Source of the DNA: an uncultured Eubacteriales bacterium
GTDB taxonomy: Bacteria; Bacillota; Clostridia; Oscillospirales; CAG-272
Assembly (NCBI GenBank): GCA_934500855.1
Contig: CAKSUH010000001.1
Coordinates: 1-28,433, forward strand
Length of the DNA stretch: 28,433 bases
Reading direction: 5' to 3'
Positions 7,280 through 17,100 of this stretch are shown here, piece after piece. The notes below the pieces were generated by a model. That model was not told the DNA's origin and did not search any database. It saw only the letters and a list, made by a program, of their open reading frames with translations. Position numbers and translations under genes: made by a program. Numbering within the stretch: the stretch's first letter is position 1; the number at the start of each line of letters is the position of its first letter.

Positions 7280-7307
7280 ACAGACGGCAGAGCGCTCTGC
7301 CGTCTGT
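7280..7307. repeat. Perfect 28-bp palindrome between oppA and oppB
   Basis: ACAGACGGCAGAGC is followed immediately by its exact reverse complement. It lies in the 163-base oppA-oppB spacer, the only spacer of that size inside the transporter run. No U-run follows in the direction of transcription, so an mRNA-stabilising or processing stem-loop downstream of the highly expressed binding-protein gene is likelier than a full terminator. A smaller hairpin (CCGCCC/GGGCGG, 7316-7329) sits next to it. Nothing else was recognised in 7252-7414. Confidence 0.75.
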
Positions 7308-7414
7308 CATTCCTTCCGCCCGGGGGCGGTTTCTGGGGCATTCCGCAAGGTCCCGGCGCAGCGCTTTTTCAGCTCCGCGCCGCGGCTGCGGGCGCCCTGA
7401 AGTGGTGGTCGCGA

Positions 7415-10021
7415 TCAGTTGTAGGACAGTTCCCAGATGCGGGAAAGCAGTCCGTTGTAAGGCGACCGGTCTTTTTCGGGGGTCATGGTCGACTCGTCCA
7501 GAATCTTCTTGTTGTAAGCCGACATATCCTTTCTCTGGTAGGTCGGCATTTCAACTGCCAGTTCCATAATCTTGTCAAGCGCTTCCTTGTAGATCGCTTT
7601 CCGCGTTTCCTTGTCGGTGGTCGAGCGGCCTGCGTCAATCAGTTCGCTCAGTTCCTGAATGAGTGCGTACTCGTCGGAATAAGCCGCGGAGTTCTTTCCT
7701 GCCTTGATCTGCTTGTAGCCCCAGTTGAGGGTCGAGCTTGCCTGCGAATCCATGTGGTAGACCTGATACATATCCGGGTCGATGGTCGAGGACCATGCAG
7801 CCGCCCAGATGGAGAGCTTTCCGGAGGACAGGTCGGACAGTGCGGTCTGCGAGGTCACAACCTTGACCTCCATGCCTGCGCTGTTCAGAATCTTTGCCGC
7901 CTGCAGGAACATCGCGTATGCAGGGTGGTCGGTCGAGCCGCCCGCAATGGTCATGCGGTAGTTCTGTCCGCCCAGACGGTCCTCGCCGAAGCCTTCGATG
8001 TTCTTCTTATAGATTCCGTCGGATCCCATCTGATAGCCGTCAGCTTCCAGAAGAGCCCGGATCTCGTAACCGGTGCTGTCATAGTTGTAGTAGGGCTTGG
8101 TTGCATCGGTCGGATATGCCCAGGAGGTGGTGGACATCGGACGGTAAATCAGCTCGCACAGACCGCCCTTGTAGTAGTTCTCTGCAATCAGCACGGTGTT
8201 CATCGCCATCATGATTGCCTGACGGACCGACTTGCTGGGGATAAAGCGCGGGTTGATCCCGACATAACCGTAACCGGAAGTCTTGATCTCCACATGACCC
8301 AAGCCTGCCGCTTCCGCCGCCTGAATGTTTTCCTGCGTTGCGTTCGGATCGCCGAAATCGATATCGCCGTTTGCAAGCGCGTTGATAATCTGGTCGGAGT
8401 CAACGACCTTGTAGCGCATATACTTGATCTTGGCATTGGAGATGCCGGAGCCGAGCGTGTGGAAGTGGGGGTTTCTTTCGTAGTAAACGAAGTTGTTGTT
8501 GAAGAAGGTGTCACCCGTTACCTTGCCGGAACCGGACGCGTTGGATGCCATGTAGGGACCCGCTCCGACCGGAAGTCCGACCTTCTCGGGCGCGTTGATG
8601 ACTTTGTTCATGAACTCGATGCTTCCGAATTCCAGACCGAAATTCTGCACGCCGTCAAAGGCTTCGATGTAGTTCTTTCCGTTCCAGTTGTCGGTGGAGT
8701 AATAATGCATCGGGGAAACGGTGAAGGAGAAGTTGAAAATCGCCTTGGGGTCCACATCGTTGATCTTGATGCAGAGCACATCGTGTCCCTCATCGTAGGT
8801 CTCGCCGTTGAATTCGGTCACATTGCTTTCGGTGGTGATACCGCTGATGTTCGGAACCAGTCTCTTGCTGCCGGAGAAGTAGTTGCTCTTTGCTTCTGCG
8901 GTGAAGAGATCGAGAATCGTGCTTGCGGTTCCCCAGGAGCGCAGGACCGATTCGAACAGCTCCGCTTTTGTTTCGGTCAGCACGGTGTCCGGGAAATACG
9001 AGTTGTAAACTTCCCCGATACAGTAAGCCTTGATCGCGTCCTCCTGCGACAGCTCCGGATGCTGGTCGATATACGGCTTGATTTCGTCGTCCCAGATCTG
9101 CTGTGCGGCTTTGGGATCCAGCTGCGGGTTTTGGTTCTCATCCTTCACCAGCTTGCCGGCCTCGTCCTTCAGCAGCAGCTCGCTCCGTCCGCCGTCGTTG
9201 TAAAGGAAGATCTGCCAGATTTCGGTAAACTTCCAGTCCTTGTAAGTCTCCTTGTCAACCGCATTGTAGTCGGCTTCCAGTTCCTTGCGGAAGGTTTCCG
9301 CAACGGTCTTGTAGTCAACCTGCGCCGCCGCTTCGTCAAAATCCGCGGGCAGCGGAGGCTTATCCTCATTCTTTACACCCTTGCCCTTGACCTTGACATA
9401 GTCAATCAGGTTCTGGATACGGACATTCGCTTCGCTGACGAAGGTATCGTCAAAGGAAGAGGACGAACCGTCGGAAATATCGCCCAGCTTCTGCTGACGG
9501 TAGTTCTGCAGCCCGACAATGTCGGTTGAATAGATGGTCGCCGAGCCGGTATACGCCGGATCGAGGTACACATAGAGGTTGAAGAGCACATCCTTGATGG
9601 TCAGCGGCTTGCCGTCCGAAAACAGGATGCCGTTCTTGATCAGGAATTTGTAGGTCGTGTAAGTCTTGCCGTTCTCGGTGGATTCCTTCACACTGTAATC
9701 CAGTGCAACGGTCGGCTCGTTCTCTCCGCAGACGATGTTGCCCTTGGGGTCGGTGCTGAGCATTCCGACCTGCGTGTGGGAAATGATGGTGGAGTCATAT
9801 GCCGAGCTTGAGAAGAAGGGGTTGAACACACCGTCCGGGGTCTGGATGCTCATCGAGAACGGGCGGGTTTCGGTGTTGTAGGTCGGGGTCTTGGATTCAT
9901 CGTCCGGACCCGTGGTTTCGGAAGCATTTCCTTTCTTGCTGCAGCCGACCGCACTCAAAAGAACACATCCTGCCGTCAGCACAGAAAGAAACGCGGAAAC
10001 CATACGCTTTTTCATCTTCAT
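7415..10021 (-). CDS. oppA: Oligopeptide-binding lipoprotein OppA (SBP_bac_5 family), enlarged
   Basis: Extracytoplasmic substrate-binding protein that captures peptides for OppBCDF. The start (MKMKKRMVSAFL) is set by AGGAG 8 bases upstream; an earlier in-frame ATG at 10057 would overlap the preceding gene. A signal peptide ends in the lipobox SAVGC, so Cys27 is lipidated. The family hallmarks are a FSDGKPLTIKDVLFNLY segment (134-150), the PVGAGPYM motif (484-491), VRQAIMMAMN (599-608) and an IDPDMYQVY segment (747-755) near the C-terminus. At 868 residues it is about 300 longer than typical OppA. The extra sequence lies between about residues 175 and 425, between the conserved N-terminal lobe and SFTVSPMHYY. 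Its place right before oppB makes the assignment firm; ligand type and length are not deducible. Confidence 0.92.
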   Translation of the reverse strand: MKMKKRMVSAFLSVLTAGCVLLSAVGCSKKGNASETTGPDDESKTPTYNTETRPFSMSIQTPDGVFNPFFSSSAYDSTIISHTQVGMLSTDPKGNIVCGENEPTVALDYSVKESTENGKTYTTYKFLIKNGILFSDGKPLTIKDVLFNLYVYLDPAYTGSATIYSTDIVGLQNYRQQKLGDISDGSSSSFDDTFVSEANVRIQNLIDYVKVKGKGVKNEDKPPLPADFDEAAAQVDYKTVAETFRKELEADYNAVDKETYKDWKFTEIWQIFLYNDGGRSELLLKDEAGKLVKDENQNPQLDPKAAQQIWDDEIKPYIDQHPELSQEDAIKAYCIGEVYNSYFPDTVLTETKAELFESVLRSWGTASTILDLFTAEAKSNYFSGSKRLVPNISGITTESNVTEFNGETYDEGHDVLCIKINDVDPKAIFNFSFTVSPMHYYSTDNWNGKNYIEAFDGVQNFGLEFGSIEFMNKVINAPEKVGLPVGAGPYMASNASGSGKVTGDTFFNNNFVYYERNPHFHTLGSGISNAKIKYMRYKVVDSDQIINALANGDIDFGDPNATQENIQAAEAAGLGHVEIKTSGYGYVGINPRFIPSKSVRQAIMMAMNTVLIAENYYKGGLCELIYRPMSTTSWAYPTDATKPYYNYDSTGYEIRALLEADGYQMGSDGIYKKNIEGFGEDRLGGQNYRMTIAGGSTDHPAYAMFLQAAKILNSAGMEVKVVTSQTALSDLSSGKLSIWAAAWSSTIDPDMYQVYHMDSQASSTLNWGYKQIKAGKNSAAYSDEYALIQELSELIDAGRSTTDKETRKAIYKEALDKIMELAVEMPTYQRKDMSAYNKKILDESTMTPEKDRSPYNGLLSRIWELSYN

Positions 10022-10029
10022 TTTCTTTT

Positions 10030-10034
10030 CTCCT
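10030..10034 (-). promoter_or_regulatory. Ribosome binding site fixing the oppA start
   Basis: AGGAG read on the - strand, 8 bases before the ATG at 10021. It decides for this start over the in-frame ATG at 10057, which lies within the upstream lipoprotein gene. Confidence 0.8.
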
Positions 10035-10043
10035 GTTTTATTT

Positions 10044-11159
10044 TTACTCGTTTGCATTCACGAGGGGGATGTTGAAGGTACAGTCGGTCACATCCGCATC
10101 CGTTGCGCCGTTTTTCACCGCAAGCGGGTAAACGATCGATGCGGGAGCCTTGGAAAAGTCATAATACAGAGTGCCGCTTACGGTGAGGTTTGCAAATTTT
10201 GCGCCCGCCTTGATTTCGTCCGCCAGCGGAGCGACCCGATAGCTTCCCGCAAGACCTGCCGAGAAGCGAACCGTCAGATTTTCAACAGTCAGATTGCGGA
10301 TCTGCGCATTCGCGCCGAGCGTGGTGAACAGACCGAAGCCTGCGGTTGCGTTCTTACTGCCGACCTTGGAAACCGTCAGCCCCGTCAGCTTGTGTCCGTT
10401 CCCTTCAATGGTGCCGTTGTAAGCGGTTGTAACCCATGCGGTATCGGAAAAATCGAGGTCCGCCGTTACATAGATGTTCTTGTTTCCCGAGATGCCGCGC
10501 TTAAAGGTCTCTGCGGTGTCGGCAACCGTCCATGTTCCCTCCAGGAACTCCACATACGCGGTGGTATCCTCTTCCCCGAAGGTGAAGGGCCATGCAAAGC
10601 GGGAACTCTTTTCGGCGTCCGCATAGTATCCGACCAGCGTATACCCTTCCTTTTTCGGCGCGAGAACCGACATCAGCTCATTCTGTCGGCTTCCGGGCGT
10701 TGCGGTCAGCGTCTTGACCACCTCTCCCGTCGCAAGGTCCACGAAAGACAGCGTCGACTGACGGATCAGGTTGGCATACAGCACGGTGTCCGCCGTCACG
10801 GTGTCCTTTTCAAAATCCCACTTCCGATCCAGAAGCACGCGTCCGGTCTCCGCATCCTGTTCGGGCGTTCCGTCGGATGCGAGTTTGGCGGTGTACCACC
10901 CCTCAATGTAGTAGTTCGCAACCGGACGCAGCTTGAAATCGTCGCTGAAGCCCGGCTCAATGCCGACCAGTCCGCCGGTTTTCACGCCCAGATACTGGTC
11001 GGGACAACTGACATCAAGGTTTCCGACATTGTAATTGAAAGTCACAAGGAAGTCATAGGGCTTCCCCTCCTCCTTCTTCCCGCACGCGGGAAGGAGGAGA
11101 AGCATTGCAAGGAGGAACAGAATGCCGCAAATCGGAGGAAAGAAGCTTCTTCTTTTCAC
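10044..11159 (-). CDS. Surface lipoprotein with InlB-type repeats and GLUG-like motif
   Basis: The protein has 371 residues and starts with GTG; AAGGA lies about 10 bases upstream within the end of the subtilase gene, whose stop is only 4 bases away. A signal peptide (about 8-22) ends in the lipobox LLPAC, with Cys26 as lipidation site. Residues about 36-130 and 131-215 each resemble an InlB B-repeat (Flg_new / Listeria-Bacteroides repeat): beta strands around GYTLVGYYADAE, followed by a W..F segment and a LYA/AYV strand. Residues about 235-310 contain YNGTIEGNGHKLTGLTV and later RNLTVENLTV, which fit a GLUG or right-handed beta-helix pattern. No enzymatic motif is visible. Sitting between the protease and OppA, it could be an adapter or binding subunit, but that is inference. 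The gene is co-transcribed with its neighbours judging by spacing. Confidence 0.8.
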   Translation of the reverse strand: MKRRSFFPPICGILFLLAMLLLLPACGKKEEGKPYDFLVTFNYNVGNLDVSCPDQYLGVKTGGLVGIEPGFSDDFKLRPVANYYIEGWYTAKLASDGTPEQDAETGRVLLDRKWDFEKDTVTADTVLYANLIRQSTLSFVDLATGEVVKTLTATPGSRQNELMSVLAPKKEGYTLVGYYADAEKSSRFAWPFTFGEEDTTAYVEFLEGTWTVADTAETFKRGISGNKNIYVTADLDFSDTAWVTTAYNGTIEGNGHKLTGLTVSKVGSKNATAGFGLFTTLGANAQIRNLTVENLTVRFSAGLAGSYRVAPLADEIKAGAKFANLTVSGTLYYDFSKAPASIVYPLAVKNGATDADVTDCTFNIPLVNANE

Positions 11160-11163
11160 AGGG

Positions 11164-14100
11164 TCATCTTCCTTTCTTTTTTTTGGTCAGGGTCGTAACG
11201 CCGAGAGACATCACTGCCATGCAAAGCAGCACAGCCGCGCCGTCCGTTGAAAGAGCGGAGGAACAGCCCTTCTTTTCGGGCTTCGGTGCTTCCGTCTGCG
11301 GAGCCGTCCAGCTAACCGCCTCGCTGTAGGCGCTGTCGGCATATGCCGTCCCATCACCCACCGCCATCACAGTCAGGGTCTGACCGTCGGAAAGCTGAAT
11401 CTCGGTTTCGGTTGTTGTCTGCTCCTCGCCGCCGTTGATGCGGTAGCGGTAGCCGCTTGCGTTCGGAACCGCGTTCCACGAAGCCAGCCCGCTCTCCGAA
11501 ACCGTAACGGTCGGAACCGCAAGCACCTCGGGATTCTTCGTTTCCTGACCTTCCACATTGACCTTGACAATCACCGTGTAGGTCTTGCCGCGGTCGGTAT
11601 AGGAAACGGTCACCGACTCGTCTCCCTCGTGCAGGACGGTCTTGTCCAGCGTGTAGCCGTCCGCAGTCAGGATGACCTCGGAGCGGTCCGTGTAGATCGC
11701 TTTGATCACCATTCCCGCAGGGTCGAAGCTTTCGCCCGCCTTGTAGCGGATCTTGTCGGGAACGGTGGAGAGAACCAGACTTTCAATCGATACGGGCGCG
11801 CCGAGCCGCTCCTTCGCGTCACGAAGGGCTTTCTCGTACTGCAGCAGCGTCTCGTAGCGATCCCGGCAGAGCGCAAGCTGATCGTTTGTCGTTACAAGGT
11901 TGTAAGCCTGTCTTGCCGCCAGCACTTCCTTTGCAACGGCTTCCAGTTCCGAGAGCTGCGTTGCGTTGCCGATGCGGTCAAGCGGCGTTTTCAGAAGTTG
12001 GTCAATCGCATTCATTGCCGCATGGGTCGTGTCGTCGGGCAGAATCTCTTCGGTCTTTTGAATGTCGCCGAAGAAGGAGGTCCAGATCACCGTGTCGTAT
12101 CCGGTTCCGTTTTTCGGAATGGTCAGATGCAGACCGAAGTCGACCGATTCAAAGAACTGCGGATTGAAAATGTCCTTGTAAACCCGTTTTGCAACGAAGT
12201 CGGCAAAGTTTGCGTAGTAGAGCGTGGAGCCGAGCGCATTGCCGGAGGAGCTGTCACCGAAGATGGCGGAAAGAATCTGCTCCGAGAAGGACTGATTCGG
12301 GTCGACATATTCCGCGAGCAGAACCGGTGCTTCCACACTGTTGAAGGTGTAGTTGACCACCTTTGATTTGTAGAACGCATACGCGCCGATCCGTTTCAGC
12401 GTATACGGGAATTCAATGGTTGTCAGCGCCGTCTCGCTCTCGTACTTGTCGGGGCACTCGAACGCACTTGCGCCGATCATCACGGTTCCGTCCGCAACGC
12501 GGTACTCCGCGGCACCCCGCGCGAGCGGATACTGCAGAAGGATCATGCCGTTCTCAGCCGTAACATAGAGGACGCCGTCAATCGAGCGGTAAGCGCCGTC
12601 GACTTCGGTCAGAATCTCGGTCAGGGTTGCAATTCCCGCGAACGCGCCGTTGCCGTAGCACGGCAGTTTACGGGATTTCTCCTCGTCCACTCTGCCCTTT
12701 TCGTCATAAACCGTCCACTTGTAGTCATAGTACACATCGCTGAAGCTTGCGGGAAGCGTCACGGTTGTCAGCTTGGTTCCCGCAAAGGCATACGCGCCCA
12801 GAATGCGGAGCTTTCCGAAGCTGACGGAGGTCAGCGGAGTGCCGTAGAATGCGCGCTCGCCGACAGTCTCGGCTTCGTTCAGGTCTGCAATCGTCAGTTT
12901 GGTCGAAAGGAAGGCATAGTCGCCAACCGTTTTCACACTGCGCAGATCGGCTTCGGCAAGCTTTTTGCACTGTGCAAACGCGTAACTGCCGATCTCGGTC
13001 ACGCCGGAGAGGTTGATCCGTTCGATATTGAGGTTTGCAAAAGCAAACGTTCCGATTGTTTTCACGCTGTCGGGAAGCGTTACCGCAGTGAGGGCAGTCA
13101 TTTCCGTACTGCCGTCAAAGAAGGCATACGCGCCGACCACGGTCGTTCCGTTACCAAAGACCGCCGATTCCAGTTTCGCACAGCCCGCAAAGGCTTTCTC
13201 GCCCATGTAGGTCACGGCACCGACGGTCGCGTTTTTCAGCGCGGTCATTCCGCCGAACGCCATGTATCCGATCTCGGACAGCGCCGGGAAATGGATCTCT
13301 GTCAGCTTTGTGCCTTCCAATGCACGGATGCCGATCGAGGTCACCTTCGGCGCGTCCACGGTTGTGAGCGCCGCAGTGTTGAAGGCGTAAGCGTCAACCG
13401 TCAGGACATTGGGAAGCGAAAGGCTCTTTAGTCCGAGGCAGGATGCAAACGCATACTTGCCGACCGAGGTCAGGCTGTCCGTTCCCGTCACTTCCGTCAG
13501 TCCGATACAGCCGGAGAAGATGCCGTCGGGCAACTCGGTCATATTGCTCAGGTTCACCTTCGTAATGCCGGAGCCCGCAAACGCATACGCACCGACCGAG
13601 GTATAGCGGCTCAGATCCCATTCCCCGATGTTGCTGATACCGGCAAACACGCCGGATGCAAGCGAGGTCACGGATTCGGGAATGCTTGCCTGCGTGATCC
13701 CGGTCTTTCCGAAGGGGACCGCCATCAGCACGGTTCCGTCACGGCTCAGCAGAAGTCCGTCCGAAACGCTGTAGTGTGTGCTTCCCTCTTCGATGTCAAA
13801 CGCGGTGAGGCTGTTGCAGCTGCCGAACGGAGATTCGGAAAGTCCCTCCAGAACCGTATTCGCGGAAAGCTTTATCGTTTGCAGCTTGGTCGGGAACGCG
13901 TTCTTGCCGATGGAATAAGTGCCGTTCGGGAGCAGAATGCTCGTAATGGCGGTATTCCTGAGTGCGCGCTCGCCGATTCCGCGGAAGTTCTCGGAAAGGA
14001 AGGTGATGGAGGAGAGCTTCCGGCAACCGTTGAAGATGGTAGCGGGAAGCAGTTCGCCCTTGAACTCAAACGAGGTCAGCGCGGTGCAGTTCGAGAACAT

Positions 14101-17100
14101 TCCTTCGCTGAACGCGGTGTTTTCGGTGGTTACAACCGTCGTAAGCGCCGTGCACTTTTCAAACGCGTTTTTGCCCGCATACCGCAGCTCGGACAGGTCG
14201 ATCGAGGTCAGGGATGCGCACCCCGAGAACGCGCTGTCATGGATTGCGGTCATCCGCTTTTCGTTGATAATGGTCGTAAGAGACGCGCAGTTTGCGAAAG
14301 CCTCTTTACCGATGGTGATGGTTCCCGCAAACTTTTCCGAAACCTTGCCGTTCCGGTCCGCAAACGGGGCAAATTCAATGGTTTTCAGCTTCTTGCAGTT
14401 ACGGAACGCATGGTTCCCAACCGTTGAACACTGGCTTCCGATGACGATCTCCTCCAGGTTTTCGCACCCTTCAAACGCACCCGCCGGAATTTCGGTCAGG
14501 GTTTTCGGAAGCACAATCCGTTTTACGGTTTTGTTGTTCTTGAAGCAGTCCTCATCCAGATAGGAAATGTTAAGGCTGTCGGGAATCTCGCAGATTTCGC
14601 CGCCGTAATAGTTATACAGCGTGAAGTTCGTTACGCGGAATTCGTTGTTCACGGTCACTCTGACCGACTTCTTCAGACGCGCATACCCTTCCGCTTCCAC
14701 GGTGATGTATGCCGAGCCTTTCTTCAGTGCGGTCACATTTCCGTCCGCATCCACTTTTACAACCGAATCGTTCGAGGACGACCACTTCAGCGGAATGTCG
14801 GTCCGATACCACGGGGTGAAGCCCGCGCGCACCGAAACGGTCATGTTCGGGTTCAGCGTGAGCGCCATCGTGCTGTCGATGTTCACGGAGCGGTATTCCA
14901 CATTCAGCGCAGGCTCCAGAACGATCTTTTCGGGATCCTGCAGCTTCAGCTCGTCTCCGCGGATCTTCAGCGTAACCTCCGCATAGATCATCTGCGCCGA
15001 ATCGTCATCGTCGCCGTAGACCAGCTGCATGACCACATCGTTCCCCGCGCTTCCTGCCTTGACGAAGATTTCTTCGTTCTTCGTCACCACAAATGCGTCG
15101 CCGCTCTTGATCTTCCATTTCAGGTTACGCGCCGCGCCGCTGGTCGCGTCCGCTTCCACGGTGGGCTTGTAAAGCTGATTGGGAGCCAGCGTCAGTTCGT
15201 AAATGTTGTAAGGAGTCTTGGCATCGTCGGTGTTGTTGCCGATCTTGCCGGTTTTGATCAGAAGCTCGTCGGGCGTCAGCGTAATGCTTCCCGCTTCGCC
15301 GAGTCCCTTTTCGGGAGAAACCAGATAGGTGGTCTGGTTCATTGCGTAGTCCTCAACCGCCAGATACAGCTTGCCGGTCTTGACATAGTCGTCATAAATG
15401 TCGGTAATCTCGAAGCTGACGGTCGACTGCTTGCCCTGCTCGCCGTAAACCGGAATCGGATACTGCGTCAGAAGCGTCAGCGATTTGGTACCGTCCGCCT
15501 CTTCCCGGATGTAGCAGGGCATCACATCCTGCACATACTGGTTATCGTACACATCGACATCCATGAAGATGCGATACTTGGTCTGCTTGTTTTCGGTGTA
15601 GGCTTCATAGCGGATCCGATAGTCATTGATCTGCGGAGCCTCGTAGTCCACGGTGAACCGGAAATCGAAGCTGTTCCGCTTCGGATTCTCTCCGCCCTCG
15701 TAGTCCAGCTCACCTCTGAGCGAGACCCGATAGGTGCCGTTGTTCACCAGATTCCATTCCGCGGGGCTGATTTCCAGCATGACCGCCGACGGACGCGCCG
15801 AGCCTCCCGCCGCATAGGACTTGCTGACATTCTCCTGTACTCTGGAGAAAATGACATCGCCCGTTACCGCGTCGGTAACCTCCACATGCATATAAGCCGC
15901 GCCGCGGAGCAGTCCCGCGTAGACCATGTAGACTTCGTAAATGGTATGCTGACCTTCCGAATCAAATCTTGAAACCGCAATCTTTTCCTTTTCGGGATAA
16001 ATCTTGACATCGCTCTCCTCCATCGTGTAGATGTAGGAGCCCATCGGAAGGATGTACTTGTCGCCGTAGTAGCGTCCGATGACGCGGGTGCTTGCCGCAC
16101 TGGCAACCAGCTTGTCCTCTTCCGGAACCGAGGTGTCCTTCTGGCTTTCCGACAGCTCATACTCGCTGTAGTCAAACAGCGGCGCGTCGTTCCAGTTGCC
16201 GTAGAACGCCAGATACGGAATTCCGAGCGTGACCTTTGTTTCGCCCTCTGCCTTCAGAGAGACAAACCCTTCCACATACATTCCGTTTTCAAAGCTGTCG
16301 TCAAGGTACTTCTTGGCAGTGTCATTCAGGGTAATGCGGACCGTGACATCCACGCTTCCGTTTGCGGGAACCGTGAGCGTTCCGTTCAGCTCCTGTCCGT
16401 TCACCGTATAGACCACAGTGCTGTTGCTGTTGAGCATATAGGCTTTTTCCGCAACGGTCTTTCCGTCGGAAGCAAGCGTTTCGGTCATGACATAAGCGGT
16501 CGGACGGTAGGTTGTGTTCCGGTCGGTGATGTTCCGAACGGTAAAGGTGAACTCGTAAACGCCGGTCTTTTGCTTGTCGTCAAACAGCTCCGCTTTGGTT
16601 TTGTCCATCACATTGCCGTTCTTATCAAGGATGGTAATGAACCCTTCGGATTCGATCGCGTCCTTGATACCCGCAAGTCCCGCGCCCTGCTTTCTCGGGG
16701 AATACGGGTTTCCTTCCTCGTTGAGCGCGATGGTCGCCGTGCTCATCAGCACCTGATTGATGCGGGCGCTCAGCTCCACGCCGGAGTACCCTGCGTTTTT
16801 GAGATGCTGGCGGAGCAGTGCGATGGCTCCCGCCATATTCGGCGCCGCCATACTGGTTCCGCTGTAGATGTCGTAGCCGCCTGCAACCGCAGAGGTGATT
16901 TCACCGCCGTGCGCCGTGATTTCGGGGCGCAGATGCAGGTCGGGGGTGGGACCCCAGCTGGAGAAGTCGGACATGAACGGTCCCGCCTTCAGCGTTGCGC
17001 CGATTGTCACGAATCCGACGCCCTTGGTCGCGTTATCCACCAGCACCTTTCCTGCGTCCATCTGAATGGAGCAGGTCGGAACCGGGTTCTCCACCTCGCC

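Noticed and set aside
7316..7329. Small GC hairpin near the 28-bp palindrome as a terminator
   Set aside because: A 6-bp stem with a 2-base loop and no U-run is too weak.
7252..7341. Upstream extension of oppB by 30 codons
   Set aside because: It spans the 28-bp palindrome, has a Pro/Arg-rich composition and would place a non-standard tail before a typical OppB N-terminus.
10022..10057. Upstream start for oppA
   Set aside because: It overlaps the stop of the preceding gene, and AGGAG is placed for the ATG at 10021.
12331..14643. Periodic DNA in the LRR part of the subtilase as a possible repeat array or CRISPR
   Set aside because: The periodicity is that of degenerate protein repeats of 20-24 residues; no identical repeats with unique spacers exist.
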